This document shows, piece after piece, positions 8,650-17,181 of a DNA stretch of 64,000 nucleotides (its first letter is position 1; each line of letters opens with the position of its first letter). This DNA comes from Verrucomicrobiota bacterium (GTDB lineage: Bacteria > Verrucomicrobiota > Verrucomicrobiia > Chthoniobacterales > Terrimicrobiaceae), in contig JAFKMU010000057.1 in the NCBI GenBank assembly GCA_017305195.1, positions 1-64,000 on the forward strand. Direction: 5' to 3'. A program made the position numbers and the translations under genes. Below the pieces are notes generated by a model. It was not told the origin of the DNA. It saw only the letters and a program-made list of their open reading frames with translations, and made no database searches.

Positions 8650-9816
8650 ATGAAAATAACCAACTGCACGACCTTCCTTGTCGAGGGCATCAAATACAAC
8701 TGGACTCTGCTCAAAATCGAGACCGACGCGGGAATTCACGGTTGGGGCGAGGCGACAAACTGGCCCGGGTCCCCGCTCGTCGAAGCGGCCTGTCGGCATG
8801 TGGGGGAATTCATTGTTGGACAGGACGCCCGGAGGATCGACTACCTCTGGACGAAAGTTTATCGGGACATGAACTGGCTGGGCCAAGCCGGCCCGTTGCT
8901 TTCGGCCATCAGCGCCATGGACATCGCGCTTTGGGACATCAAGGGCAAGGCGACAGGGCAGCCGGTTTACCAACTGCTCGGAGGCTCCTACCGCTCAAAA
9001 ATCCAGCTTTACGCCAATTACTGGTTCATCAGTGGGGATCATACCCCGGAAGCTTACGCCCGGCAGGCGCAGGAGACGGTGGCGCAAGGATTCACGGCCT
9101 TGAAATTCGATCCCTTTGCCCATGTCAACTATTGGTATGGCGAGGATCTTAGCGACAACAACGGACTGACCGAAAAGCAAAAGCGTCTGGCATTGGACGT
9201 GGTGGACGCGGTGGCCAAGGCCGCGGGTCCCGAGGTGCAGATCGCCATCGAGACGCATGCCTTTCTCAACGGGCCGACGGCGGTGGAGATGGCCGGGAGG
9301 CTTGCCAAACTCGGCTTCAACTGCATGTGGTATGAGGAACCGGCCCTCCCGGAATTTCCCGATTCCATCGCGGATATCCGCCGCAAAATATCCCTGCCGG
9401 TCTGTGTGGGCGAGCGGCTTCACAGCCGTTTCATGCTAAAAACCATTTTGGAAAAGCAGGCAGCGGATATTGTGATGCCGGACATCACCCGTTGCGGGGG
9501 AATCAGCGAGATGCGCAAGATGGCGAATCTGGCGGAAACCTTCAATGTGCCGATTGCCCCGCACAATCCGAACGGCCCGATTTCCACGATTGCCTCGGCG
9601 CATACCATGGCAACAGTCCCGAACTTTTACCGCCAGGAGTTTATGCTCAAGGATGTGCCCTGGCGGGATGAATGCCTGTCTCATCCGCTGCCCGTCGAGA
9701 ACGGCTTCTTTGTTCTCCCCGACCGTCCCGGCCTTGGCTTCGACATTGACGAATCGGTGCTTGAAATGCATCCCGGCCTGCGTGTTCCGCCAAGTAACCG
9801 GGCATTTTATATCTGA
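8650..9816 (+). CDS. mandelate racemase/muconate lactonizing enzyme family dehydratase
   Basis: The 388-residue protein starts at ATG 8650 (MKITNCTTFLVEG). It has the enolase-superfamily layout: N-terminal capping domain, then a barrel with metal ligands in IAIETHAF, WYEEPALPE and VGERLHSRF, an Asp in VMPDITRCGG and a catalytic His in APHNPNGPIS. The His in ETH and in APH is the pair seen in galactonate-dehydratase-like members, so a sugar-acid dehydratase giving a 2-keto-3-deoxy acid is likely. The substrate could be fuconate, rhamnonate, arabinonate or galactonate. It shares a TGATG overlap with the downstream RraA-like gene, implying translational coupling. Confidence 0.85.
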   Translation: MKITNCTTFLVEGIKYNWTLLKIETDAGIHGWGEATNWPGSPLVEAACRHVGEFIVGQDARRIDYLWTKVYRDMNWLGQAGPLLSAISAMDIALWDIKGKATGQPVYQLLGGSYRSKIQLYANYWFISGDHTPEAYARQAQETVAQGFTALKFDPFAHVNYWYGEDLSDNNGLTEKQKRLALDVVDAVAKAAGPEVQIAIETHAFLNGPTAVEMAGRLAKLGFNCMWYEEPALPEFPDSIADIRRKISLPVCVGERLHSRFMLKTILEKQAADIVMPDITRCGGISEMRKMANLAETFNVPIAPHNPNGPISTIASAHTMATVPNFYRQEFMLKDVPWRDECLSHPLPVENGFFVLPDRPGLGFDIDESVLEMHPGLRVPPSNRAFYI

Positions 9817-10511
9817 TGAAAGCTCTTTGGAAAAACGATGCGGGCTTGTTCGAAATCGCTCGTCGGGAACTCTACACTGCGGTTGTCGGGGACATCATGG
9901 ATACGCTGGGTTTCCGCCGTCAGTTTCTGCCGCCGCAGGTTCAACCCCTGAAGGACGACATGGTTGTGATTGGCAGGGCCATGCCGGTGCTTGAGATGGA
10001 CGACGAGGGGGGGGAAGGCCCCGGCCGCAGGAGTGATGTGCTCAATCGCCCGTTTGGTCTGATGCTTTCCGCCTTGGACGACATCCAACCTGGCGAGGTC
10101 TATGTCTGTAGTGGTGCTTCCCCGAGTTACGCGCTTTGGGGCGAATTGATGAGCGTTGCCGCCACGAATCGGGGCGCGACCGGAGCGGTGGTCAACGGCT
10201 ATTCCCGTGACACGCGCGGAATTCTCGCCCAGAACTTCCCCTGCTTTTCCCACGGGCGTTATTCGCAGGACCAGCGCCCGCGCGGCAAAGTTGTGGATTT
10301 CCGCTGCACGATCCACTTTGGCGAAGCGGTGGTGCGCCCGGGCGATATCGTCTTCGGGGACATCGACGGCGTTTGCATCGTGCCACGAGAAATCGAGACC
10401 GATGTTTTCATTCAAGCGCTCGAAAAGGCCCGGGGTGAACGACAAGTCTTCGAGGCCATCAAAGGCGGCATGCTGGCACAGGAATCATGGGACAAGTTTG
10501 GAATCATGTAG
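9816..10511 (+). CDS. RraA-like family protein (HMG/CHA-type aldolase fold)
   Basis: The 231-residue protein shows the RraA/4-hydroxy-4-methyl-2-oxoglutarate aldolase pattern: TAVVGDIMDTLG at the start, GRAMPV, an insert with acidic residues, ELMSVAATNRGATGAVVNGYSRD (the phosphate/substrate loop with conserved G-x-R-D), and PGDIVFGDIDGVCIVPRE near the C-terminus. In sugar-acid clusters such proteins probably cleave keto acids into pyruvate and an aldehyde or act on oxaloacetate; the biochemical role here is inferred. The start overlaps the stop of the preceding dehydratase by one base. Confidence 0.8.
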   Translation: MKALWKNDAGLFEIARRELYTAVVGDIMDTLGFRRQFLPPQVQPLKDDMVVIGRAMPVLEMDDEGGEGPGRRSDVLNRPFGLMLSALDDIQPGEVYVCSGASPSYALWGELMSVAATNRGATGAVVNGYSRDTRGILAQNFPCFSHGRYSQDQRPRGKVVDFRCTIHFGEAVVRPGDIVFGDIDGVCIVPREIETDVFIQALEKARGERQVFEAIKGGMLAQESWDKFGIM

Positions 10512-10577
10512 CCACTCCCGTTCGCATGAGCCGCCACGCAACCGAATCAACAACTCCGACCATCAAGAAAACCATTC

Positions 10578-11339
10578 GTGAATACGACTTTCAGCCGCTC
10601 TCTCGTCAATCAAGCGATCCTTACCGCCCTCAGCGTGACCGAGCATTTCGACTTTCATCTTCCAGACTACGCCCGCTGGTCGCCGGGCGACTGGGAGTCG
10701 GCGGATACCACATTTGACGAGATCCGCGATTGCATGCTGGGCTGGGATGTTACTGATTTTGGGAGCGGCGACTTCCGTAAAATCGGACGGGTGCTTTTCA
10801 CATTGCGCAACGGCAAAACAAGAGATGCGCGGTATTCCAAACCTTATGCGGAGAAGCTTCTGATTGATCCGGAGGGGCAGCGTGCACCTGCTCATTACCA
10901 CCGATCGAAGCAGGAGGACATCATTTGTCGATGCGGGGGGAACCTCTTGGTGCAACTGACAGCAAGGGACGAAAATGGAGAACCAACAGAAAATACCTTT
11001 CCCATCCAAAAGGACGGCAGGACTCTGATGTTGGGTGCCGGAGAAATTGTGAAACTGCGTCCTGGGGAAAGTCTGGCGATCCCACCCGGCACAATCCATC
11101 AATTCTGGGGAGAAGAGGGAACCGGTGAGAAATTTCACGGCATCGGATTCACGCTCAGCAGCGAAATCAGCAGTCTTTGTGATGACTGGAACGATAATGT
11201 ATTTTTTGACTCCTGGGCGGTGCGCTTTCCCCGGATCGCCGAGGACGTGAAACCGGAGCATTTGCTCTGCCACGAATATCCTGTTGCCATGGATAAATGG
11301 AAAGCCGGGACCGGGCTGGTGGGGGAGGTGGGACGATGA
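10578..11339 (+). CDS. D-lyxose ketol-isomerase family protein
   Basis: The 253-residue protein has the cupin metal site expected for D-lyxose isomerase: APAHYHRSKQEDIICRCGG supplies H, H and E ligands, and PPGTIHQFWG supplies the last His. The N-terminal WSPGDWESADTTFDEIRD and LGWDVTDFGSG segments are characteristic. It would interconvert D-lyxose and D-xylulose, or D-mannose/D-fructose-like sugars. The start codon is GTG at 10578. It overlaps the next gene by four bases (ATGA). A truncated relative lies just upstream at 8460-8645. Confidence 0.85.
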   Translation: MNTTFSRSLVNQAILTALSVTEHFDFHLPDYARWSPGDWESADTTFDEIRDCMLGWDVTDFGSGDFRKIGRVLFTLRNGKTRDARYSKPYAEKLLIDPEGQRAPAHYHRSKQEDIICRCGGNLLVQLTARDENGEPTENTFPIQKDGRTLMLGAGEIVKLRPGESLAIPPGTIHQFWGEEGTGEKFHGIGFTLSSEISSLCDDWNDNVFFDSWAVRFPRIAEDVKPEHLLCHEYPVAMDKWKAGTGLVGEVGR

Positions 11340-12454
11340 AGATCACCAAACTCGAAACTTTCCATATCCGCCCGAGATGGCTATTTCTCAAGGTCCATAC
11401 GGACACGGACATCGTCGGGTGGGGGGAGCCCCTTCTCGAAGGACGCGCCCTCACCGTGGAGGCGGCAGTGCATGAGATCGGTCGCACGCTTGTGGGCCAG
11501 GATCCGACACACATCGAGCGCATCTGGCAGCGGTATTACCGGGGCACATTTTACAGGGGGGGACCAGTATTGATGTCGGCGCTTTCCGGAATTGAACAGG
11601 CACTCTGGGATATTCTCGGAAAATCGCTCGGGGTTCCCATTCACCGGCTTCTCGGCGGTCGCGTCCGTGACAAGATTCGACTCTATGGATGGCTCAACAT
11701 TTCCGAGACCGGCGACTACGTTTCCCAAGTGGCTAGGGAAGTCGAGGCAAAGGAATTTACTGCCTATAAGTTTGTTCCTGTACCCGCCAGTGAATCTCTC
11801 GAAAGCCCGTGCTTTCTGGACAAGGTTGTTTCCACCGTGGCGGGACTCCGAAGGACCCTGGGTGACGACATCGACATGGCATTGGACTTCCACGGGCGTT
11901 GCAACCCGGCTGTGGCCAGACAGCTCTGTCGGGAACTTGAGCCATACCGTCCATTTTTTATTGAGGAACCTGCTCTTCCAACGAACCCGAAGGCTCTCGT
12001 AACGATCAAAGAGAGCACAACGATTCCCATCGCAGCCGGGGAACGACTTTATTCGCGTTGGGACTTCAACGATCTGCTCAACTTACAAGCCGTTTCGATC
12101 ATCCAACCGGATCTGTCACATGTGGGAGGAATTTTCGAGGCCCGGAAGATAGCAGCTATGGCCGAAATCCACGATGTGCCGATCGCCCCTCACTGTCCGC
12201 TCGGTCCAATAGCGCTCGCTGCCTGCCTGCAGTTGGACGCTTGCACTCCGAATTTCCTCTGTCAGGAGCATCTCACCCTTGGCGAGGGATATCTCAAAGA
12301 ACCGTTTCAGACAGAGAGGGGCTACGTCTTTATTTCGGATCAACCTGGACTCGGCATCGAATTGGACGAGTCCAAACTGGAAGGATACATCTTCGATGGA
12401 ACTTGGGAAACTCCTCAATTCACCCACGCGGACGGGTCTTTCGCCGAATGGTAA
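11336..12454 (+). CDS. dgoD: D-galactonate dehydratase family protein
   Basis: The 372-residue protein is close to E. coli DgoD along its length: MKITKLETFHIRPRWLFLKV, GWGEPLLEGRALTVEAAVHE, FYRGGPVLMSALSGIEQALW, LDFHGRCNPAVAR, LEPYRPFFIEEPALP, IPIAAGERLYSRWDF, IQPDLSHVGGI and APHCPLGPIALAACLQ. Metal ligands D, E, E and both active-site histidines (DFH, APH) are present. The C-terminus HADGSFAEW matches the family ending. Expected reaction: D-galactonate to 2-dehydro-3-deoxy-D-galactonate. With the kinase at 13655 and aldolase at 12965 it gives a complete DeLey-Doudoroff branch. Start ATG at 11336 overlaps the previous stop. Confidence 0.88.
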   Translation: MKITKLETFHIRPRWLFLKVHTDTDIVGWGEPLLEGRALTVEAAVHEIGRTLVGQDPTHIERIWQRYYRGTFYRGGPVLMSALSGIEQALWDILGKSLGVPIHRLLGGRVRDKIRLYGWLNISETGDYVSQVAREVEAKEFTAYKFVPVPASESLESPCFLDKVVSTVAGLRRTLGDDIDMALDFHGRCNPAVARQLCRELEPYRPFFIEEPALPTNPKALVTIKESTTIPIAAGERLYSRWDFNDLLNLQAVSIIQPDLSHVGGIFEARKIAAMAEIHDVPIAPHCPLGPIALAACLQLDACTPNFLCQEHLTLGEGYLKEPFQTERGYVFISDQPGLGIELDESKLEGYIFDGTWETPQFTHADGSFAEW

Positions 12455-12467
12455 TCAATAGCTTTTT

Positions 12468-12917
12468 ATGATGCTCGACACCCTGCAAAACTCCGGACAA
12501 TACGAAACATTCCACCCGCTATTTGCTGGAGCTTTCGAGCATTTGAGGGAACTGGCCTCGCGTGAGGAACTGTCCGATGGACGGGTGGACGTTGATGGCG
12601 ACCGGATCTATGCCGTGGTGGTGCGGGGTTCGGGAAAACAGCCGGAGAATATTTCAACGGAGACCCACCGCCGTTACATCGATATCCAATACACAGCCGA
12701 AGGGGTGGATCGGATCGGGTGGTTGGCGGCGGCTGATTGCCGCCTTTCCAAGGGCTACAACTCCAACAAAGATCTGGAACTCTATTCGGATTCTCCCACC
12801 ACCTGGCTGGATGTCGGCCCGGGGCAGTTCGCGATATTTTTTCCTTCCGATGCCCATGCTCCCATGACGAATGCCGGCCAACCGGTCCTCAAAATCGTCA
12901 TGAAAGTGGCTGTCTGA
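12468..12917 (+). CDS. YhcH/YjgK/YiaL family protein
   Basis: The 149-residue protein is a single beta-sandwich domain of the YhcH/YiaL (DUF386) family, with HRRYIDIQYTAEGVDRIGW and FAIFFPSDAHAPM as the recognisable metal-site segments. Relatives occur in sialic acid, gulonate and beta-galactoside operons and are thought to be sugar anomerases or epimerase-like enzymes. Here it follows the galactonate dehydratase by 13 bases in the same train, consistent with handling an anomer or lactone of the sugar being degraded. Confidence 0.82.
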   Translation: MMLDTLQNSGQYETFHPLFAGAFEHLRELASREELSDGRVDVDGDRIYAVVVRGSGKQPENISTETHRRYIDIQYTAEGVDRIGWLAAADCRLSKGYNSNKDLELYSDSPTTWLDVGPGQFAIFFPSDAHAPMTNAGQPVLKIVMKVAV

Positions 12918-12964
12918 ACGAAAATGAGCACTCCCAGCCCCTTCCCACACACAAACCCAAATCT

Positions 12965-13636
12965 ATGATTTCCAACGTGTCAATGAACCCTCCGGTTCTT
13001 TTTTCCGAATCGCTGCTCCAACGCATCCGCAAAGCACGGATTATTGCAGTGGTAGTGATAGACGAGGTGGCGGACGCCCAACCTTTGAGTGAGACGTTGA
13101 TGGAGGCCGGGATTACCGCCATCGAGTTGACTTTGCGGACGCCAAACGCACTCGATTCACTTTGCGCGATACGCAGACACTGTCCTGATATGCTGGCGGG
13201 GGTGGGGACTGTCCTCTTCCCTGAGCAAGCCCGCTTGGCGGTCGCTGGGGAGGCGGCATTTGCTGTCGCTCCCGGATTGAATCCCGATGTGGTCCGAGCG
13301 GCACAGATGGCCAGGTTGCCTTTCGCACCCGGAATCATGACGCCATCAGACATCGAGTGCGCCGTTCAACTTGGCTGCCGTTTGTTGAAATTGTTTCCTG
13401 CTGAAGCTTCTGGCGGGGTGGGTTTTCTAAATTCGATTGCCGCGCCCTACACCCACCTTGATTTGCAATTCATCCCCTTGGGAGGGCTGAATGAATCGAA
13501 TTTCACCAGTTACCTCGCTCTAGAAAATGTTCCCGCAATAGGCGGTTCATGGATTGCCCCGCGCGATTTGATCCGAAAGAACGACTGGCCGACCATTCGC
13601 GAAAATGCACGCCGTGCCGTCGCAAAACTCTCCTGA
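12965..13636 (+). CDS. KDPG/KDPGal-type aldolase (bifunctional 2-keto-3-deoxy-6-phospho-sugar acid aldolase)
   Basis: The 223-residue protein has the class I Eda fold: RIIAVVVIDEVADAQPLSETLMEAGITAIELTLRT, MLAGVGTVLF, VAPGLNPDVV, PFAPGIMTPSDIE, and CRLLKLFPAEASGG with the Schiff-base lysine in KLFPAE. It splits a 2-keto-3-deoxy-6-phospho sugar acid into pyruvate and glyceraldehyde 3-phosphate. Position between DgoD and the KDG kinase suggests KDPGal as substrate. ATG at 12965 was chosen; a second ATG at 12983 is also possible. Confidence 0.85.
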   Translation: MISNVSMNPPVLFSESLLQRIRKARIIAVVVIDEVADAQPLSETLMEAGITAIELTLRTPNALDSLCAIRRHCPDMLAGVGTVLFPEQARLAVAGEAAFAVAPGLNPDVVRAAQMARLPFAPGIMTPSDIECAVQLGCRLLKLFPAEASGGVGFLNSIAAPYTHLDLQFIPLGGLNESNFTSYLALENVPAIGGSWIAPRDLIRKNDWPTIRENARRAVAKLS

Positions 13637-13654
13637 ACACAAGGATCTCACTTT

Positions 13655-14746
13655 ATGAAAACCATCGTCACATTCGGCGAAATCATGGGGCGTCTCTCCC
13701 CCGAAGGCTACACACGCTTCTTCCAGAGCATGCCAGGACAGTTGGATCTGACTTTTGCGGGTGCCGAGGCCAATGTCGCTGCCTCGCTCGCGCTGCTTGG
13801 TTCTATGGTATCATTTGTCACCGCCCTTCCCTCGAACGTCCTCGGTGATACATGCGTTCATACGCTCCGCGGCATCGGTGTGGACACGTCCCATATCCTC
13901 CGGACAGAGCAGGGGCGTCTGGGTCTATACTTCGTTGAGAAAGGAGCCAACCAACGCCCCAGCAACGTGGTGTATGATCGCGCCCACAGCTCCATCGCCG
14001 TGACGCCTGCGGACGGGTTCGACTGGCAGGGTATTTTTTCCGACGCCTGCTGGCTGCATGTTTCCGGCATTACCCCGGCGCTGTCCAAGACTGCCTTTGA
14101 ATCAACATTGACCGCCGTGCGCTGCGCCAAGTCTGCGGGAGCAAAGGTTTCGTGCGATCTCAACTTTCGGAAAAAGCTCTGGCAATGGGAGGAGGGCACC
14201 TCCACCACCTCACTGGCACGCCGCTGCATGGCGGAGATTCTTCCCCACGTCGATGTGGCCATTGCCAATGAGGAGGACGCATCGGATGTGCTCGGCATCC
14301 AAGCCGAGGGAAATGACATTGAAGGCGGCCACCTTGCCATTGACCGCTACCCGCTCGTTGCGAAGGATATCGTCAATCGGTTCCCGAACATCTCGAAAGT
14401 GGCAATCACTCTTCGGGAAAGCCTTTCCGCCTCCCACAACAACTGGGGAGCGATGCTCTATGACACAACGGATGGCAATGCGCATTTCGCTCCTGTGTCC
14501 GACGGAAAATATACACCCTATGAAATCCGCAATATTGTGGACCGCGTTGGGGGCGGAGACAGCTTTGCCGCAGGGTTGATTTTTGCTCTCAATACTTCCG
14601 AACTCGCGGTCCCAGCGACTTCAATCCGTTTTGCCGTGGCGGCATCCTGCCTGGCCCATTCCATCGAAGGAGATTTCAACCTTAGCAGTCGCGCCGAGGT
14701 AGAGGCACTCATGAGCGGCAACGCCTCAGGACGGGTCGTCAGATAG
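13655..14746 (+). CDS. kdgK: PfkB-family 2-dehydro-3-deoxygluconokinase (KDG/KDGal kinase)
   Basis: The 363-residue PfkB/ribokinase protein opens TIVTFGEIMGRLSPEG and FAGAEANVAASLALLG, the substrate lid seen in KDG kinases, and carries the anion-hole/catalytic motif DRVGGGDSFAAGLIFAL with the base Asp near residue 305. It should phosphorylate 2-keto-3-deoxygluconate or -galactonate at C6 using ATP. It comes 18 bases after the aldolase that would use its product. The length is slightly above the family norm because of a loop around residues 205-225. Confidence 0.85.
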   Translation: MKTIVTFGEIMGRLSPEGYTRFFQSMPGQLDLTFAGAEANVAASLALLGSMVSFVTALPSNVLGDTCVHTLRGIGVDTSHILRTEQGRLGLYFVEKGANQRPSNVVYDRAHSSIAVTPADGFDWQGIFSDACWLHVSGITPALSKTAFESTLTAVRCAKSAGAKVSCDLNFRKKLWQWEEGTSTTSLARRCMAEILPHVDVAIANEEDASDVLGIQAEGNDIEGGHLAIDRYPLVAKDIVNRFPNISKVAITLRESLSASHNNWGAMLYDTTDGNAHFAPVSDGKYTPYEIRNIVDRVGGGDSFAAGLIFALNTSELAVPATSIRFAVAASCLAHSIEGDFNLSSRAEVEALMSGNASGRVVR

Positions 14747-14765
14747 TCGATCCTAGCGACATTCA

Positions 14766-15743
14766 TTGCCCCTTGATAATTTGAAAACACAAACAAAACC
14801 GAAAGTCCTCATCACCAACACCGTACCTCCATCCGTCCTCGAACCTCTCGCGGGGCTTGCGGATGTGATCATGGGGCCAAACACCGGCGATTTGATGACG
14901 CGCGAAGAAGTGCTGCGACTGGCTCCCGAGATCACCGCCATCATCAACCAAGCCGAGTTGAGGGTGGATGCTGGTTTGCTGGACGTAGCGAAAGAATTGA
15001 AAATCGTGGTCAACGTCGCCTTGGGCACGGACAACCTTGATCTACCCCTGATGACCTCCCGTGGCGTGTGGGCCGCCAACGCGCCGGGCACCTTCGTCGA
15101 ATCCACGGCTGATTGTACCTTCGCGTTGCTGTTGGCCGTAACCCGGCGGCTCGTCGAGGCCGATGCCTACGTGCGTTCTGGAGCGTGGAAAAGCTTCCAG
15201 CCGGGCATTTGGGATGGGATGGAACTTCACGGAAAGACTCTCGGCATCGTCGGATTTGGGAAGATCGGACGGGCTGTTGCCCGGCGTGCCGAAGGCTTCG
15301 GGCTCCGCGTATTGTTCTTCGATCCTTCCGCAAAAGATGACCCCCGATTCCGTGAACTGGACGAGCTGTTGCCTGCATCCAATATCGTCTCGCTCCACAT
15401 TCCACTTCTGCCGGAAACCCATCACATTATGAATTCCCTCCGTTTTGCCCGCATGAAAGCCGGAGGCATTTTCATCAACATGGCGCGCGGGAAAACGATG
15501 GATGAAGCGGCTCTTGTGTCCGCCTTGCAAAGCGGACATCTCGCCGGAGCAGGGCTCGACGTTTTCGAAGACGAACCCGTCGTGCATCCGGCGCTTCCAA
15601 CCATGAAAAATGTCGTCCTGACTCCGCATATCGGAGGCGGCACCCGGGAATCCCGCGAGGCCACCCGTCGTCTGGCCTGCGAAAACGTCGCGGCGGTGTT
15701 GCAAGGCCGCGAGCCGGTAAGCCCGGTCAACCGCCTTCCCTGA
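14766..15743 (+). CDS. D-2-hydroxyacid dehydrogenase (phosphoglycerate dehydrogenase-like)
   Basis: The 325-residue NAD-dependent enzyme has the Rossmann motif GIVGFGKIGRAVARRAEGFG near residue 155, the substrate Arg in NMARGKTMDEAAL, the Glu in DVFEDEPVVHP and the catalytic His in LTPHIGGGT. Members reduce 2-keto acids such as glyoxylate, hydroxypyruvate or 2-ketogluconate. In this train it may recycle an aldehyde-derived keto acid. The start is TTG at 14766; another TTG at 14781 is equally possible and no ATG is available near the conserved N-terminus. Confidence 0.8.
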   Translation: MPLDNLKTQTKPKVLITNTVPPSVLEPLAGLADVIMGPNTGDLMTREEVLRLAPEITAIINQAELRVDAGLLDVAKELKIVVNVALGTDNLDLPLMTSRGVWAANAPGTFVESTADCTFALLLAVTRRLVEADAYVRSGAWKSFQPGIWDGMELHGKTLGIVGFGKIGRAVARRAEGFGLRVLFFDPSAKDDPRFRELDELLPASNIVSLHIPLLPETHHIMNSLRFARMKAGGIFINMARGKTMDEAALVSALQSGHLAGAGLDVFEDEPVVHPALPTMKNVVLTPHIGGGTRESREATRRLACENVAAVLQGREPVSPVNRLP

Positions 15744-15759
15744 ACCGCTGTCCATCGAT

Positions 15760-16803
15760 ATGACAAAAAAAGAACGCTTTCACGCAACTCTCGAACGAAG
15801 GCCAGTAGACCGTCCCGCCTCGTGGCTGGGCATCCCAGCGGCTTCAGCCATCCCGGCACTTCTTGCGGAATATTCTGTCTCAGACATGGCGGGAATGAAG
15901 GCGGCGATTGGTGACGACATATGGCCGGTTGACCTTCCGTATCGCTCGCCGTTCTCCAATGCGATTTACATGGCGTTCGATTTTGCCAAGCAGGGTCATC
16001 TTGTGAACGAGGAGCGGACGTTGAACTCGCCCGGCTACTTCGAGGACATTCAAGATCCCGCCGCCGTTGAGGAATTTCCATGGCCCGATCCCGCCGCCCA
16101 CATCGATCAGACGGAATGTCGGGCGGTGGTCCGGGAGATTCCGCCCGAATATGCGGTGCTTGGCGTTGTCTGGTCGGCGCATTTTCAGGATGCGTGCGCG
16201 GCCTTTGGAATGGAAACGGCATTGATGAACATGATTGCCGAGCCGGAGATCTTTCGCGCCGTGATCAACCGGATTACGCAATTCTACCTCAAGGCGAATG
16301 GCATCTTCTACAAAGCGGCGGGAAATTCGCTCGATGCCGTGCTCATCGGCAACGATTTTGGCAGCCAATCCTCGCTGATGCTCTCTCGGGAGCTTATCAA
16401 GGAATTTGTGCTGCCCGGCACAAAGGCGCTCGTTGACCAGGCAAAGTCCCATGGGTTGAAAGTCATCCACCATTCGTGTGGGGCCATCCGGGAGATCATC
16501 CCCGACCTGATTGAAATCGGAGTGGACGCGATTCATCCGATTCAGGCTCTGGCCACCGGCATGGATGCCAATGGATTGGCGCGGGATTTCGGTGGCGCGG
16601 TGTCATTTTGTGGCGGTGTGGACGCCCAGAACCTGCTTGTGAACGGAACTCCCGACGAGGTGAAAACCTGTGTGCATAAACTTCGCCGGCTTTTTCCAAC
16701 AGGCTTGGTCATCTCACCGAGCCACGAGGCCATCCTATCCGACATTCCGCCTAAAAACATCCGCGCCCTCTTCGAGGCGACAAACGAAACAGAACCCGGA
16801 TGA
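15760..16803 (+). CDS. uroporphyrinogen decarboxylase-family (MtaA/CmuA-like) protein
   Basis: The 347-residue protein belongs to the URO-D superfamily branch that includes corrinoid-dependent methyltransferases rather than haem synthesis: it starts MTKKERFHATLERRPVDRP, carries VIHHSCGAIREIIPDLIEIGVDAIHPIQ, and SFCGGVDAQNLL. The His and two Cys in these motifs match a zinc-thiolate methyl-acceptor site. Members of this branch are frequent in sugar clusters of unknown chemistry. No corrinoid-binding protein gene is nearby. Together with the downstream oxygenase-like fusion, handling of a methyl group is conceivable but unproven. Confidence 0.78.
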   Translation: MTKKERFHATLERRPVDRPASWLGIPAASAIPALLAEYSVSDMAGMKAAIGDDIWPVDLPYRSPFSNAIYMAFDFAKQGHLVNEERTLNSPGYFEDIQDPAAVEEFPWPDPAAHIDQTECRAVVREIPPEYAVLGVVWSAHFQDACAAFGMETALMNMIAEPEIFRAVINRITQFYLKANGIFYKAAGNSLDAVLIGNDFGSQSSLMLSRELIKEFVLPGTKALVDQAKSHGLKVIHHSCGAIREIIPDLIEIGVDAIHPIQALATGMDANGLARDFGGAVSFCGGVDAQNLLVNGTPDEVKTCVHKLRRLFPTGLVISPSHEAILSDIPPKNIRALFEATNETEPG

Positions 16804-16841
16804 TCCCCGCCAGTTCTCTCTCCCCATCGATCCCAACAACC

Positions 16842-17180
16842 ATGAAACGCTACGGATCCGTTATCGGGCTTCGCCCGGAAAAACTCGATGAATACAAGCG
16901 GCTGCATGCGGCTGCATGGCCGGAGATTCTTGCGATAATCAAGGAATGCCACATCCGTAACTATTCGATCTACCTCCGCAAGCTGCCGGATGGGACTCAC
17001 TACCTTTTCAGCTATTTTGAATATATCGGAGAGGACATGGCCGCTGACTCGGCCCGCATGGCGGCCGATCCGAAAACCCAGGAGTGGTGGGCGCTATGCA
17101 AACCATGCCAGGAGCCGCTTTCCAACCGTGCCGATGGCGAATGGGGGGCCGCCATGGAGGAAGTTTTCCACGCCGACTGA
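16842..17180 (+). CDS. L-rhamnose mutarotase family protein (RhaM-like)
   Basis: The 112-residue protein MKRYGSVIGLRPEKLDEYKR... has the full RhaM signature: HAAAWPEILAIIKECHIRNYSIYL, LFSYFEYIG, and the conserved ending PKTQEWWALCKPCQEPL...WGAAMEEVFHAD. It interconverts alpha and beta anomers of L-rhamnose, or L-fucose in some lineages. With FucI and a GH29 fucosidase in the same train, L-fucose is the likely sugar. The frame is open upstream to 16800, but ATG 16842 gives the family length. Confidence 0.87.
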   Translation: MKRYGSVIGLRPEKLDEYKRLHAAAWPEILAIIKECHIRNYSIYLRKLPDGTHYLFSYFEYIGEDMAADSARMAADPKTQEWWALCKPCQEPLSNRADGEWGAAMEEVFHAD

Positions 17181-17181
17181 C